This document shows positions 15,509 to 24,804 of a stretch of 64,000 nt of DNA, piece after piece. The position numbers were made by a program, and so were the translations under genes. The DNA lies in contig CANUEZ040000180.1 of NCBI GenBank assembly GCA_948099385.1, positions 694,501 to 758,500 on the forward strand, read 5' to 3'. The notes below the pieces were generated by a model. The model was not told the origin of the DNA and did not search any database. It was given only the letters and a program-made list of their open reading frames with translations. This DNA is from Fasciola hepatica. Lineage: Eukaryota; Platyhelminthes; Trematoda; Plagiorchiida; Fasciolidae. The number at the start of each line of letters is the position of its first letter. Position 1 is the first letter of the stretch.

Positions 15509-18021
15509 CATATGTACGTTTTGGCGGACCTACATCGCTTTTCCGTTTTTGTGGACTTCCGTGGTTGAGGCTCAATGAATCCCTTTTATACGAAGCAATA
15601 TAGTCCGCGTATAACTGCACGCAGAGACTGACCGAAGCGTGCTCTATAGCAGCCTTTTTCACATTTGGCATTACATGAGATCATTCATCCCGTATTCGGA
15701 TATTATGGGGCAATAATAATAGCGTCTACCTGCCGAGTGTCGGGATGCGAGCCAGTTTGTTACCGTATGGTTTTATCTTAAGTGAAATAAACGACCGTGT
15801 TCTGTGTGGGTACATAGATATTTTTCTCTTTGTCGGTGTCGACTCAAATCGAATTAAGAAAATACTTTGTGCACTCCTATGACTGCGCGAAAATGAGGTT
15901 TAACTGGCATGGAGATTCATTTTTAACAGAAGGTTCTGATAGGAAGAGAATTTTAGTTTGGTTAGAGAAACGATGGAAAGGTCGATGAAATCTTGGGTTC
16001 AGTATCGTTTTCATTGGCCCGTCACTGAACTGCCTAGTTTTCGTATTGTGTTGATGGTCTGGGAACAGGTCTGGCCACACTTGGTTTAGCCTACGCTTGA
16101 AATAGCGGACGATATTGAAGGGTTATTATGGACGACCGTTTTTCCCAGTGATTTATTTCTGGTCTGTGAAGACAGTATTTTGTCTTGATCATTTGTTTTG
16201 TGATTTCAGTTCGTGACCTCTCAGAAAATCTATGGATTTAAGGTGAAAAATTATGCTCCGGTTGACCGCACTGAGTCTATTCGTGAACTATGAAGTTTCA
16301 AACTTTTCCATTTCGTGGAGAATAGGTCCAGTTAGCTTACTGTTTTTACACATGAATTAAAGGTCTAGTCCTCCACCGTTTTGGTATCAACTCACTGCAC
16401 CCTCTTTAGACAGCTTATATCCAGCTGTAAGTACGGTGGTCAAGTTCGGAAACTGCTTCGTGCAGTTGAAAAATGACCTCGGGTTTGCTAGATGTCGGGC
16501 CCACCTTAGTTGGGATCGCTGTCTATGCGCGGCCGCAGCCGCCTTTAGGAACTGGGTGGATGATGTCAATTCGTGGGTTATTTTGACTGCTACATCAAGC
16601 GCAATTTTCACTGATTGAATTTATAATGAGCCTTGTGGGGTATTAGCAAGGAGTGGATTCGAATAATATGTAAACAGCTGGCGTTTTGAAGCGATTAGTG
16701 TGAGATCCCTCTGCTTATTTCATATTAACTGGTCCTCATGGGGCATTCTAGATTACAGACTCAAAATGTGCATGATAAATGGCTGGTTGAACGGTAGTCA
16801 GTTGATGAATTAAAACTATTTGTGGACCAAGGTATGTCCAGACGCGTTCCTCTTTTAAATCCCAATTTTTTTGATTAAGTAAACTCATGAGACAACTCAT
16901 GGTTCTAAGCACACCATTTTTGATTTCATATTCATTGGCGATTTTAGTCGCAATCAAAGAGGATTTGAGGCGCCAGAAGATGATCAGACTTGTAAGTTCA
17001 TAATAAAAGCATTTTGTTTATTTTATTTCTTTCCATTCCATGGTGATCATATTTTTTGTTTATTATTTTAATTACTTCGTCCGCAGTCTGATGATTAAGT
17101 TCAGTTGACCAAACGATACGGGGACATTTGGGCTCAGATCTGGGAACATTCGAGTTCAGGCCTCGAGTCCATGGACTAATTCAGGACTTCAAGACCCGTT
17201 CAGTTTAGTCTGAATTTGTATGAATTTTATCTACCTAGTCGGATATTTCGTTTGATTTTGAGTACTTTGATAAATAAGAGAAGGTAAACACAGAACATAG
17301 TTTTTCCATCTTTAAAAGTGCATCGATTTGACACTGTACTATCTAGTGATCATAATACTAACTCAAAAAACGTCAAGCAAATAAGCGTTGCCATGATGTT
17401 CTGATCGCTGAGCCTGGCATTTAGATCGCGATTTAAACGCCAACCTCAACAATTGGAACATCATGGTGACCAACAACCTGAACTATATCCAACACAAACA
17501 TTTAAAACCATCGATATAATTTTCATTTTAGTTGTGCAGTTTTGTACAGTTGAGTTAGATATCAAACAGAAGTATTCCGAAAATGATTTTGACACAAAAA
17601 CTGAACAAGGAAACAAACAAAAATAGCAGCCACAGACAAACCAGTTCGTATACGTATACATTCAGCTGTTCTGGTCTGTAATGACTGGTATTCTGAGTAG
17701 CAGTGAAATGACAAAAACTGAGTCTGGCAAGAATTTCGTGTCAACGTTGATCATTCACAAAGTCTCACCTTCAGTCAATAGTATTTCCTGCTAACTAATG
17801 TCAACACTATCCATATATTTTTGTGACTGTTCGCTGAAATGTAAGTCAAAGTGTGTGTGCGTGTGTGAATTAAGTCATGGAACTGGAAATACAAATAAAG
17901 GAAAGCGGATTGTGTAGTTCATGCTCGCTGGATAACCCCACCGATAACATTTCTCTCTTTTCAGACATCCGATGAGGTGGAAGCAGCCGTAAACGATGAA
18001 CTGAATCTCACAAGACTTTAA
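334..18021 (+). CDS. FLVCR: FLVCR-family (SLC49) MFS transporter, 3' half of gene, six exons
   Basis: This is the C-terminal part of a Feline Leukemia Virus subgroup C Receptor-related protein, a 12-helix plasma-membrane MFS carrier. Vertebrate members are described as choline/ethanolamine transporters and earlier as haem exporters or importers. Coding join: 334-434, 4631-4741, 6436-6541, 9777-9888, 16948-16991, 17965-18021. All five introns are GT-AG and the reading frame is kept across every junction, giving about 176 residues. Family signatures are clear: the helix 8-9 loop [11 protein letters not shown], the strongly conserved [14 protein letters not shown] followed by SGLLNASAQ, and DLRRQK after the last helix. 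The upstream exons (about helices 1-7) are off the left edge. FLVCR1 and FLVCR2 cannot be told apart here; DLRRQK is closer to vertebrate FLVCR2 as I recall it. The C-terminal tail is shorter than in mammals. No TATA or start is visible because the 5' end is missing. Confidence 0.93.
435..4630 (+). other. FLVCR intron A-B, 4.2 kb
   Basis: Bounded by GTAAGT and CATCCAG. Only short chance open frames occur. An ACC/AAC trinucleotide tract lies near the 3' end. No transposon coding sequence was recognised. Confidence 0.8.
4419..4458. repeat. (ACC)n/(AAC)n compound microsatellite
   Basis: Five or six ACC units run directly into CAA/AAC units. The tract is inside the first complete FLVCR intron, about 170 bases upstream of exon B. 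Confidence 0.9.
4631..4741 (+). CDS. FLVCR: FLVCR exon B (helices 9-10)
   Basis: The acceptor CATCCAG/A supplies the third base of the Lys codon split by the previous intron. The exon encodes [17 protein letters not shown] and then a second hydrophobic stretch ending SFILG, matching helices 9 and 10 of FLVCR proteins. The donor is CGG/GTGAGT and splits a Gly codon after two bases. The exon is 111 bp and open in this frame throughout. Confidence 0.9.
4742..6435 (+). other. FLVCR intron B-C, 1.7 kb
   Basis: GTGAGT donor and TTCAAG acceptor. It holds a possible tRNA-related SINE remnant around 5.6 kb and otherwise nothing recognisable. Confidence 0.8.
5572..5656 (-). repeat. Possible tRNA-derived SINE remnant
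   Basis: On the minus strand, AGGTCAGCTGGTAGAGTGAG resembles a tRNA D-arm (box A). About 40 bases downstream, GTTGGGATCCCAG resembles a degenerate box B. The spacing is right for a tRNA-derived promoter, but no cloverleaf can be completed and no second copy was found in the window. It could also be a decayed tRNA pseudogene or chance. Confidence 0.28.
6436..6541 (+). CDS. FLVCR: FLVCR exon C (signature exon, helix 11)
   Basis: The acceptor is TTATTCAAG/T, and the T completes the Gly codon. The 35 full codons include [19 protein letters not shown] and SGLLNASAQ, the most conserved block of the FLVCR family. The donor is CAG/GTGAGT in phase 0. This exon alone identifies the gene. Confidence 0.95.
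6542..9776 (+). other. FLVCR intron C-D, 3.2 kb
   Basis: GTGAGT donor and TTGCACAG acceptor. There are only short open frames with no recognisable domain. A short direct repeat (GCGAAGCAGA with flanking bases) occurs near 8112 and 8186. Confidence 0.75.
9777..9888 (+). CDS. FLVCR: FLVCR exon D (helix 12 region)
   Basis: The acceptor has a good pyrimidine tract ending TTGCACAG. Thirty-seven full codons start [15 protein letters not shown] and end in the hydrophobic segment [15 protein letters not shown]. The donor A/GTAAGT leaves one base of an Ile codon. Order and length match the family, where the block directly follows SGLLNASAQ. Confidence 0.92.
11650..11676. repeat. C-rich low-complexity tract
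   Basis: A pyrimidine block contains an uninterrupted run of about 11 C residues at 11664-11674. Confidence 0.85.
15268..15332 (+). repeat. tRNA-like segment (SINE or tRNA pseudogene candidate)
   Basis: TAGCCTTGTAGTTAAGG (from 15271) resembles a box A / D-arm. GGTTCGGGTCC (15314-15324) is close to the box B consensus GGTTCRANTCC. The two are about 40 bases apart, correct for a tRNA-derived promoter. No complete acceptor stem is evident, so a SINE head or tRNA pseudogene is more likely than a working tRNA gene. Confidence 0.38.
15472..15507. repeat. (TA)18 microsatellite
   Basis: An uninterrupted TA dinucleotide run inside the FLVCR D-E intron, about 140 bases downstream of the tRNA-like box B. 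Confidence 0.97.
16948..16991 (+). CDS. FLVCR: FLVCR exon E (44-bp exon, post-helix-12 DLRRQK)
   Basis: A small exon after a 7.06-kb intron. The acceptor is CGATTTTAG/TC, and the two bases complete the split Ile codon. It encodes [14 protein letters not shown], and the donor CTT/GTAAGT is phase 0. The DLRRQ motif follows the last transmembrane helix in FLVCR proteins. If the donor were not used the frame would stop four codons later (GTA AGT TCA TAA), which is a possible alternative C-terminus. Confidence 0.85.
16992..17964 (+). other. FLVCR intron E-F, 0.97 kb
   Basis: GTAAGT donor and CTCTTTTCAG acceptor. Nothing else was recognised. Confidence 0.75.
17965..18021 (+). CDS. FLVCR: FLVCR exon F (terminal exon with stop)
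   Basis: The acceptor has a strong pyrimidine tract, TTTCTCTCTTTTCAG. Eighteen codons, [18 protein letters not shown], are followed by TAA. The sequence is acidic and hydrophilic, as expected for a cytosolic tail. It is assigned by phase 0 continuity with exon E, the quality of the acceptor and the immediate stop; there is no strong family motif here, so it is the least certain exon. Confidence 0.72.
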   Translation, partial: TSDEVEAAVNDELNLTRL

Positions 18022-18037
18022 GGCATTTCAAGATCAG

Positions 18038-18041
<4 letters not shown>

Positions 18042-18088
<47 letters not shown>
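18042..18088. repeat. (TA)n microsatellite just downstream of the FLVCR stop
   Basis: About 23 TA units begin 20 bases after the TAA stop, so the tract is probably transcribed in the 3' UTR. Confidence 0.96.
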
Positions 18089-18089
<1 letters not shown>

Positions 18090-19202
18090 AAAGAGGGAGA
18101 ACAAGGTAGACAGCCAGAAACAGAGAATGAAATTGCATCAGAACAATGATAGTTGTCAACATTTTTCTACCTCAAAAACGCCCGTCTCTATCTACCACCC
18201 ATCCGTGTTTCCCCAAGAGATATTCAATTTCGAATGTGGTCGCGTAGCCATATTCACCAATTGCTATTGTGCCTTTCATCCGATCTGAAACTTGACTTTC
18301 AATCCCTCCTTCTTTCTATTTTTCGTTGATTGCCTCGTGTATATTCAGATTTGATTTGTATCTCTTTTTACCAAAACACGAATTGTCTACACGTCAAAGC
18401 TGTCCCGTCTTTTCACTCTTGCGTCTGCTTCCTCTACCTGTTTCCTCCATTCGTCTGCGCTGTCTTTTGTCACCCGTGGTCTATCGGTTCCCCTTGCCTG
18501 GTTTTACTCACACACACAAGCCGTTTTTTGTCTATATATTTTGACTTTATCACCACGTTTTATATGTTGTATACTTTTGCACCCACCCAGTTTAGCCACT
18601 TTTATTTCGGTACCTAATTGATCCTACTCCAGTCGAGCATACAAAAAGAGCTAAACAGTTGGGTTGTGTCTGTATTTTTCAATGGCGTACTGCACAAACT
18701 GCGTTCTCAAGTGCTGAATAGAGATAAATTGAAGCCTCCATCTGTACTGTGAACTTTTGCCTTCAAACTTATAAGCGCCTTTTTTGATCACTTTGATTAT
18801 TTTATGAATTGTATGAAAAATAGATGGGTTTTTTGAGATCTGGGATATTTTTGTATTTTTACTTTGTCTGAATTGTTTCCTTCCGCTTTTAGTTTTATGG
18901 GGTGGGATAAATTGTAGGCTGAAGTGAATCATGCACTTCTGGTCAGTACAAGTGGTGTATAACTTTGAAAGCAACTGGTTTGCTTACGTCACTTTTTCAC
19001 TAGTTGTTCGATCTGGGCCGAGGCTGATTGCTTCACTGGTGCCTAGTGTGGGATAGTGGAGACGTTTCGCAGGGCTTACCAGTTGAAATTACGCCAGACA
19101 ATCACCACTAAGTCGAATTATCCTAGTTGTTGTAAAATTGTGTAGCCTACTAAGAATATTTGGTCGGACGGCGTGTTCAGAAGGCCAGGTATCTATAACG
19201 AT

Positions 19203-19208
19203 AATAAA
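19203..19208 (+). terminator. Candidate FLVCR polyadenylation signal
   Basis: First AATAAA downstream of the FLVCR stop on the coding strand, 1.18 kb after TAA. A second one is at 19551. There is no transcript evidence. Confidence 0.25.
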
Positions 19209-20224
19209 GTTGAAGTTCTATTTTGAGGCTTGACTCTATTAGTGGCGGGATTTATTCGATACTGATGGCGCATCAAAAACAAAACAACTGTTTTTTTTCT
19301 ATTATAAGCTTCGGTCGGTTGTGAAAATTCCGAGAGGAAACTGCAAACTGGCTGAAGCCTCCGTAATGGTTGCGCTCCGATACACCCAAGCACCTGCTGC
19401 CGCACGCTAGTGCATGATCTCTTCCATCCATCCCGATTTTTCATATTGTCGCTCCAGTCTTTGAGTCATTTGTGTCCTTATCGAATATGAATGGTCTGAC
19501 AGTACTAATATGGGGACGGAGCAAAGCATCTTCGGAATAGTGGCAAAGACAATAAATCCAATGAGAACAGTTTATTTCTAGTAGTGCACGGAGTGGATAA
19601 ACAATCCTTCAAATTGTACAATTAAACGCCTGTGATAGTCTGACGCCAGACTCAGTAAGCTTCTCACTTCATTTATCTTTTTTGAAATCGGTCATGATAC
19701 CACTAGTTTAGGATTTTTGGTTCTGTGTAGATGCCTCGAGGTAAAATATATCCTAAATTGCTTACCTTTGGTGGCATGAAACGGCATTTCATGGTCTACA
19801 TTGTGTGGCAGGTTTCTGTCTCGCACAGGCAAAAGGTTGTTCAAGCCTTCCTTTCTTGAATTTTCATAATAAACGCTGCCAATATAAGATGCGCAAGGCA
19901 TTTCATGTGGGATTATCCTTTTAGCGCCATCCCATAAGGCGCCGAAATGCGCCGGGAGCGCTGGTTAGCCCAAATGATATTGTCTGAAATGTATACATCC
20001 CCGTAGGCGTGAAACCTACCGCTTTAAGTTGATCGTTCGTATCTACTTCAACTTGTCAATATGGCGACGTGCAGTTCTATGTTTTGAAACCGAACATTTA
20101 AGAGATCATTTTTTCTGAGGACTGGGAATGAATCTCTTCTGCTTACAACATTCAACGTTCTACGATTATTGTAAAATGTATGCTCTTCAATTTTCCATGC
20201 TCATCAGCACTATCGGAGCACAAC

Positions 20225-20228
20225 CATA
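20225..20228. repeat. Target-site duplication CATA (left copy)
   Basis: CATA directly precedes the TG of the leftmost LTR and recurs directly after the last base of the rightmost LTR (27985-27988). A 4-bp duplication fits Ty3/Gypsy integration. Confidence 0.75.
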
Positions 20229-20505
20229 TGTAACAGTCAGCCAAAGGCGAAAAGACGAAATTCAGCAATGTAAGGATTATTCTAAAGTATGCGGCACACT
20301 GTCATTATTGTAAAAATTCAAATATAAACACATTACGAATCAGTCCTTTTGGACCGTTGCACTGTCTTCCAGATTGGCGGTTTCTCCACCTTCTTCCAGT
20401 TTTCCCTTTGCTTGTACGAGGTTGATACGACCAACTGAAACGGAAGAGAAAATCCATTACTTCAATTCGCCATACTCGTACGACCTTCCCGAAGTTTCTA
20501 CTACA
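20229..20505 (-). repeat. Gypsy array LTR 1 (3' LTR of unit A)
   Basis: 277 bp. In the element's sense it begins TGTAGTAG and ends TGTTACA, so it has TG...CA ends with inverted TGTA/TACA. It is nearly identical to LTR 2; one difference I see is C versus A in CAGTCCTTTTGG. Confidence 0.92.
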
Positions 20506-20939
20506 CAGCTCTCCCCTCCAGAAGGCTCCGTACCCGGGGCCACAGCTTTTCCCCCTTCTATCGGCACCTCTAGCTCTGACTGTACTGGTGGCACTGCGCC
20601 TAGGTCTTCGGCCGGCGAAATCCCACTGGTTGGGTTGATTCCCTGTGCTACGTGCTCGAAGGGCTTCAGCTTATTAAAATGAACAACGAATGATGGGTTA
20701 CCACTATTCGGCCATGCTTTTCTAATGACACAGGTTGCATCTGACACAACCCTTTCAACACGAAAGGGTCCTTTCCAATCCCCTGGAAAATTTAGCTGGC
20801 GTCCCCCCGGTGGGTACTGACGTATGAAGCCACACGAAATCGTCAGCTTGTAATGGGGCGCCAAACACCTTTCTGTCATAATACTCATTTTGCCGCCTCT
20901 GTGCTGCCCGAAGATGGGCTCGAGCAAGGTCTTCACCAC
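20457..20939 (-). pseudogene. pol: Unit A integrase C-terminus (GPF/Y module)
   Basis: The useful part of this 160-codon frame is PGDWKGPFRVERVVSDATCVIR and FVVHFNKLKPFEH, the GPY/F C-terminal integrase module. The last codons (SGRSYEYGELK) lie inside LTR 1, so pol overlaps the LTR. The first third of the frame is out of phase with integrase. Confidence 0.8.
20509..20519 (-). promoter_or_regulatory. Polypurine tract of unit A
   Basis: GGAGGGGAGAG on the minus strand, three bases (CTG) before the 3' LTR. This is the usual plus-strand primer of LTR elements. Confidence 0.65.
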
Positions 20940-21615
20940 TTCTTATTATGTCCCGCAGTTTGCTGACGTATTCCACTACCGTAGTGTTTTGATTGCTAAT
21001 TGTGGGTTTTCGCAAATCTGACGGAAGCCGAATTTCTCTTCCTGTCCACAGGAAGCTTGGAGTCTGGTTTGTTGACGCATGCACCGAACCGCGATACGCT
21101 AGCAAGCAGAAGTGTATTTTCGTGTCCCAATCAGTACCGTGCTCGACGACGGCTTTGAGAAGGGTGATAAGTGTTCGATTAGTACACTCAACTAATCCAT
21201 TCCCTTGTGGGTGGTAGGAGGTAGTGCCCATTTTGTCGATACCAAGAGATCTAAAAAGCTCCTGCATGAGACAGCTTTCGAAATTCGTACCCTTATCAGA
21301 GTGTAGTTGGCTCGGTGCACCCCACAGACAAATCCAGTGCTTAAGAGTCGCATCTGCAACGGTTTTGGCATCTCCGAAGTTCAACGGTATCGCTTCGCAC
21401 CATTTAGTAAAATAGTCGACAAGCACCAGCAAGTATTTATTTCCATGTTGCGTAAGTGGTAGGGGTCCGAATAAATCCATACCAACTATTTCATTCGTAA
21501 ACCCTGCTACTATGGGTTGTAACGGTGCACACGGTGCCGTTCTGGGATTTTTAAAGCGGCCACAACGTTTGCACGTCCTACAGAAACCCAATACGTCCCT
21601 TGATAGGGCCACCAA
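20755..21615 (-). pseudogene. pol: Unit A integrase core
   Basis: 286 residues. It starts with the Cys pair CRTCKRCGRF, then the DDE catalytic core: VGMDLFGPLPL (first Asp), LHSDKGTNFES (second Asp) and YHPQGNGLVECTNRTL (Glu). It ends early in FSRGLERTLSC because of a one-base shift just before the GPF motif, which sits in the overlapping frame 20457-20939. Integrase inserts the cDNA; this copy is not intact. Confidence 0.9.
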
Positions 21616-21827
21616 AACCGAGTCCTTGTGGCACGTTCTAGTTTGTTGACACCCGCATGGCCCAGCTCAGTGTGCAATGTCGTAAGGACCTTTTGTACCA
21701 TGGACCGAGGGACGACGACTTTCGTTGGATAATTGGGACCGAACTGGAAAACTAAAACGTTATCCACAATGCTCAAATGATCCCAGAGGCTCCAGAGATG
21801 TTTGGTCCACAAACCACTCCCCGCCAT
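21510..21827 (-). pseudogene. pol: Unit A integrase N-terminal zinc-binding region
   Basis: 105 residues containing HTELGHAGVNKLERATRTRFWWP, the H-x-x-H part of the HHCC integrase finger. The Cys pair (CRTCKRCGRF) lies in the overlapping frame of the next open frame, so a frameshift splits the finger around 21600. Confidence 0.8.
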
Positions 21828-21988
21828 CTCTCACTGACTAGGCTTCTCACTTCCTGCCTTCAACTTTGCGTAGATGAGGCTTGTGTCGCTATCGCTGGAC
21901 TGGATCGAGCCCCACTGTTCCGCCTTATCCTCCTGTAGACTGATCTGTGCCATATAACCGACGGGACAGGAAAGCAATTTCCGCGGTT

Positions 21989-22216
21989 TCAAACTGGCCT
22001 CCTCGGTAATGCGTCCGCATTCGAATATCGACTACCCGCACGGTGTTCAATCACGAAATCAAACTCCTGCAACTGCTGTTGCCACCGGGCTGTCTGCCCC
22101 TGGGGGTCTTTAAAGTTTTGTAACCGCATAAGGGCCTGATGGTCTGTAAGAATTCGAAATCGTCGACCGATTAGGTACTGTCTCAACGTTTTTGCGAATG
22201 TGACCAGGGCTAGCAT
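21989..22216 (-). pseudogene. pol: Unit A RNase H C-terminal part
   Basis: 75 residues: KTLRQYLIGRRFRILTDHQAL, then the tether EHRAGSRYSNADALPRRPV, standard for Gypsy RNase H. Between 22216 and 22421 the N-terminal half is broken by frameshifts and stops. The same breaks are present in unit B. Confidence 0.82.
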
Positions 22217-22421
22217 TTTTTTCTTGTCGTGCAGTAGTTTTTCTCCCGTTCACATAACGTTCTACTGCAGTAGGGATGACATGCTACAATCCATCTCGCC
22301 CGATTTGCGATAACACACCTTTAATGACCCCGTCACTTACGTCTGTATCTAGAATAAACTCACTAGCTCCTTCGGACAGATCGGGCATTGCTAGCACGGG
22401 TGCCGCTCAAAGAGCCGAACG

Positions 22422-23027
22422 TTAATCTCCAAAGGACTGCTCACATCGCTCGTCCCAACTGAAGCCGTCATCTTTGCGCAGAAGAGCATTAAACGGTACC
22501 GCCCGTTCTGCAAAACCTTTGGTGAGGTGACGGTAACACGAAGCCAGTCCTAGGAAACTCCTCAATTCCGTAAGGCTGTTAGGAGTTGGCCAGTTTAAGA
22601 CTTGTCCAACTTTTCCTGGATTAGTTCTTATTCCCTGGTCCGAAACAATGTGGCCCGGAAAATTCACTTCCTTGGACAGAAAATTGCACTTGGATGGCTT
22701 TAGCTTAAGTCCCGCATCTCTAATTCTTCCCAGAACTAGCTCCAAGTTTTCTAATTGCTCCTCTTTCGTTCTCCCATGAATCAGTACATCATCGATGTAT
22801 ACAATGCTTCTCAAAGGAATCTGTCCCTCCAAAATGCGATTCATCAAACGCTGGAACGTAGCAGGTGCATTAGTTAGCCCCAAAGACATAGTATGAAACT
22901 CATAAAGCCCGGATGGAATTGCGAACGCTGACTTCTCCCGATCTTCAGCTGCAAGTAAGACCTGCCAATACCCAGACGCCATGTCTAGGGTGCTGAAGTA
23001 TTGGCTACCTCCTAGGGCGTCGAACAA
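22422..23027 (-). pseudogene. pol: Unit A RT catalytic domain
   Basis: 201 residues continuing the RT after the in-frame TAA. It shows FSTLDMASGYWQV (motif with the first catalytic Asp), AFAIPSGLYEFHTM, LTNAPATFQRLMN and the catalytic YIDDVLIHG at about residue 76-84. The thumb/connection motif LGLASCYRHLTKGF is present. It ends in SFGD followed by a stop; the RNase H domain continues in another frame. Unit B lacks most of this segment. Confidence 0.9.
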
Positions 23028-23084
23028 GTCTTCCTTGACAGGCGGTGGGAATGAATCCCTTTTGGTGATGGCATTAAGTTTCTT

Positions 23085-23903
23085 TTAGTCTAGGCACAAA
23101 CGAATTTTTCCATCCTTCTTCTTAACAAACACCACTGGAGACCACCAAGGGGAGTGTGATGGTCGAATAACGTCGTTCTTCAGCATTTCCTCGATTATGT
23201 GCTGCACTTCCAATTGATAATGAATTGGTATCCGTCTGGGGGCTTTTTCCATGGGTTTTGTGTCCCCCGTGTCAATTCGGTGTTCAACTAAATCCGTCCA
23301 GCCCAATCTCTCGTCCCCCCATAAGAACATGTCGGAAAACTCCTCAAGGAGGTTTAAAAACGGTTTATTACTTTTGGCTGTGCCACTATTATCTAGGAGC
23401 GCGTCAAACCGTGTAGCGTGGTTTTTCGTTGCCGGTCTCGTTGCACAACTGTGTATGCTTATCCCTTTCCGGCCAAAGGCTTCACTGTTTCCGTTCCTCA
23501 GGCATAACCTCTTCTGTGGAATTTCGATTACGCATCCGAAATCCATCAGGACATCTTTTACGATAATCACATCGTAGGGAATCCCCTGGACTACCATTAG
23601 AGGCTGCTTCTTAACAACGCCGCCCAGTTCCAACTTCGGAGTGATGGTCCCTCTGACGTTTAACTTCTCCCCGTTTACCGCCGGTAAGGCTATACTACAC
23701 GAGACTGACTCAACGGTTCCGACTATTGCCATCAGTTTTACACTGATCAAACTACACGTGGCTCCCGTGTCAACCAGCCCACACAAATCGGTTCCGTTAA
23801 CTTTCACTCGAACAGATAATGACTCAACACAAGTGGAACATATCGAAACGGCAGGAACGATGGACCTACCTTGCTCCTGAGTTTGTAGCCCTGTTCCGTA
23901 CAA
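23085..23903 (-). pseudogene. pol: Unit A protease and RT N-terminus
   Basis: A 272-residue open frame. The aspartic protease active site LVDTGATCSLIS is at about residue 42-53. The C-terminal third is the start of reverse transcriptase: IPIHYQLEVQHIIEEML and then SPWWSPVVFVKKKDGKIRLCLD. The frame ends at a TAA where related elements have a conserved Tyr codon after CxD, and coding similarity resumes in the same frame after the stop (KKLNAITKRDS). Protease would process Gag-Pol. A single base change explains the stop. Confidence 0.88.
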
Positions 23904-24032
23904 GGCCAGACCGCTTTCGACTGGCTGTGAGCACGAGGTGCCAGGAGGGCTGTTGTGGGGACCAGCATACCACCGGTTGGCGCTGAAGCCTTGAATCTTG
24001 TTATAAGACGGCCGACCTGTTCCAGCGTGCCT

Positions 24033-24776
24033 TCATCGATACCAGCTTCGTCTCCAATTAGTGGGATTACGGCCAGGATGTTGAGCCCTAGGTTGCCATT
24101 CACGTAAAGCGCAGCACTCGTCTCCAGCTGGCACCCCAGCGACTGCCCGTTCCTCGCGTTCCTCTACTTCCCCTGCAGAGAATGCCTGCGCCAAATTCTC
24201 GAACACCCCTCGACAGAGCGCCCGCTTCACAGCAGGGTTCGAGAAGCCGTCAATTAACTGTTCTAACAATCGGCTTTCCCGCTCCTCCTCGACCGCATCG
24301 GAATAAGCCCGCTGACTCATCAGTTGCAGCACGCGACCGAAGGATCTTACGTCTTCATCCGGTCGCTGCTTTCTCCCGTGTAACCCCTGCCGATATAGTG
24401 AAGGGTGCCCGGGGGAGTCCAAAAGTCTCCAAATCTGCTTGAAGACAGGATCCAAGTCATCGCTGTTAGAAACGTTCGCTTCATTGACAACATCATAGGC
24501 CTCTCCATCTAGCAGCCCCATGATAACGTCTCCTTGTCGCTCTTCAGCGAGCCGTGGAAGGTATCGCCGCACCTGGCTCTCCCACCGATTATAGTTTCCA
24601 TTAAAGCGAAATTTCTTGGGCGCTCCCGAGGGGGAAACCTGCTGAGTTCTGATTATTTTGCACTCAGTCAACTCGAATGAAAGTTCATGGACAGATGGGC
24701 CCCCAAGCTGGTCCTTGGGTGCCGAGAGAGAGATCCTCTCTTCCCGATTATCAGATTTGGCTAGCTTTTTCGGCAT
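24033..24776 (-). pseudogene. gag: Unit A Gag (247 aa)
   Basis: The open frame starts MPKKLAKSDNREE a few bases inside the primer-binding site. The middle has the Gypsy capsid pattern: W-rich start (NYNRWESQVRRYLP), then RPDEDVRSFGRVLQLM and ERESRLLEQLIDGFSNPAVKRAL, matching the typical E-x-V-x-x-F...L and L-x-x-x-F-x-x-G-L capsid signature. No CCHC zinc knuckle is seen; after residue 215 the sequence turns Arg/Glu-rich and then ends, with the continuation in another frame (23804-24103). That suggests a frameshift near the Gag C-terminus. It would form virus-like particles if intact. Confidence 0.82.
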
Positions 24777-24780
24777 TCTT

Positions 24781-24800
24781 GATCCCGGGTGGCGGCTCCA
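24781..24800 (-). promoter_or_regulatory. Primer-binding site of unit A
   Basis: On the minus strand TGGAGCCGCC begins four bases after the LTR and runs into a stretch complementary to a tRNA 3' end; the plus strand ends in ...GGCTCCA, like a tRNA acceptor with CCA. The exact primer tRNA was not identified. Confidence 0.7.
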
Positions 24801-24804
24801 ATCT

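Larger units (their letters stand above)
9889..16947 (+). other. FLVCR intron D-E, 7.1 kb
   Basis: The longest intron visible, with a GTAAGT donor and GATTTTAG acceptor. It contains a C homopolymer (11664-11674), a (TA)n tract at 15.5 kb and a tRNA-like segment at 15.3 kb. The longest open frame (155 codons on the minus strand over the C run) is low-complexity and not credible as a gene. Confidence 0.75.
18022..20224. other. FLVCR 3' UTR and intergenic region
   Basis: A (TA)n run starts 20 bases after the stop. A strongly pyrimidine-rich stretch follows at about 18280-18520. The first AATAAA hexamers on the plus strand are at 19203 and 19551, so the 3' UTR may be about 1.2-1.5 kb long; this is a guess. 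No credible gene was seen. Confidence 0.5.
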
